Part shown: positions 50,447 through 50,534 of the stretch, one piece after another
How the letters are laid out: every line of letters starts with the position of its first letter
Position numbering within the stretch: position 1 is the first letter of the stretch
Assembly: GCA_029667085.1 (NCBI GenBank)
Contig: JARUHJ010000011.1
Span: 1-50,534, forward strand
Source of the DNA: Deltaproteobacteria bacterium IMCC39524
Lineage (GTDB): Bacteria; Desulfobacterota; Desulfuromonadia; Desulfuromonadales; BM103
Reading direction: 5' to 3'
DNA: 50,534 nucleotides
The notes under the pieces: generated by a model
What the model was told of the DNA's origin: nothing
The model's database searches: none
Seen by the model: only the letters and a program-made list of their open reading frames with translations
Program-made: the position numbers and the translations under genes

Positions 50447-50534
50447 TTATGCAGCTTTGGAGCATAGGACCTCTTCGGGGGGCCTTTTCCGATCAGGGTT
50501 GAGCCGAACAACTTCGATTGGCTCCCAGTTCCGT
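50447..50534 (-). CDS. C-terminal fragment of an unknown gene (runs off the window)
   Basis: On the minus strand the open frame reads PIEVVRLNPDRKRPPEEV and ends at TAA 50449-50447. Charged, with no recognisable domain in the 28 visible codons. Could be a transposase or unrelated; only the end is visible. Confidence 0.4.
   Translation of the reverse strand, partial: RNWEPIEVVRLNPDRKRPPEEVLCSKAA

Noticed and set aside
1-50534. Classical chromosomal integron with attC sites
   Set aside because: The repeats lack paired RYYYAAC and GTTRRRY core sites, no tyrosine integrase is present, and genes occur on both strands relative to the repeats. The array is cassette-like but not attC-based on what can be seen.

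Overview
The window looks like an accessory region from a Desulfuromonadales-type bacterium (Geobacter/Desulfuromonas relatives). This is inferred from the gene content: several multihaem c-type cytochromes, small one-domain proteins of the kind common in Geobacter, GEMM-type riboswitches placed in front of cytochrome genes, free-standing response regulators and small histidine kinases. No housekeeping gene is present, so the placement is not proven.

The dominant feature is a dispersed intergenic repeat present in about 35 full or partial copies. Read on the strand that follows most neighbouring genes, a copy consists of a tail (GTCACGACTT, then TATTGATAGAGG and TATTCAGTAAG), a terminator-like hairpin with GGCCACC/GGTGGCC arms and a T-run, and a head ending in GGATAAATAGTAA. 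From 1 to 29.2 kb the copies point one way and most genes are on the minus strand. From 30.6 to 39.5 kb both copies and most genes are flipped. From 41 kb the first orientation returns. Both switch points are occupied by copies of one 1384-bp insertion sequence, in direct orientation, each inserted in the same AATA/TATT site of a repeat. Two decayed serine recombinase genes lie between the head and the hairpin of a repeat, and several heads are fused to tRNA-Pro 3' remnants. Together these suggest a gene-cassette-like array built by an element that is not a classical integron.

Layout: 0-9 kb holds an IS remnant, a small zinc ribbon, a response regulator, a pentameric ligand-gated channel, a lipoprotein, a STAS-like protein, a YSC84-like lipoprotein and a REC-histidine kinase. 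9-18 kb holds ZupT, a cytochrome lipoprotein with nine 17-residue His-rich repeats, a LysR/YceI/VOC divergon, a PAS histidine kinase, a HExxH protein, a VOC protein and a response regulator. 18-29 kb holds small Cys-rich and one-domain proteins, a riboswitch-NHL-tetrahaem cytochrome unit, a copper operon (DsrE, PCuAC, SCO), a CBS protein and a broken recombinase. 30.6-39.5 kb is the flipped segment, with a second riboswitch plus trihaem cytochrome, a LysR/VOC divergon, a VTT protein and a DUF389 protein. 41-47 kb holds secreted CTPGYWK and FN3 proteins, the second broken recombinase and small membrane proteins.

At 47.4-50.1 kb a compact four-gene operon encodes a KAP P-loop NTPase, a 95-residue unknown, a DUF4236-like protein and a DUF6998-like protein with PD-(D/E)xK-like residues. 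This looks like a candidate defence or DNA-processing system. Functional links are inferred from gene order and motifs only; no database search was available.
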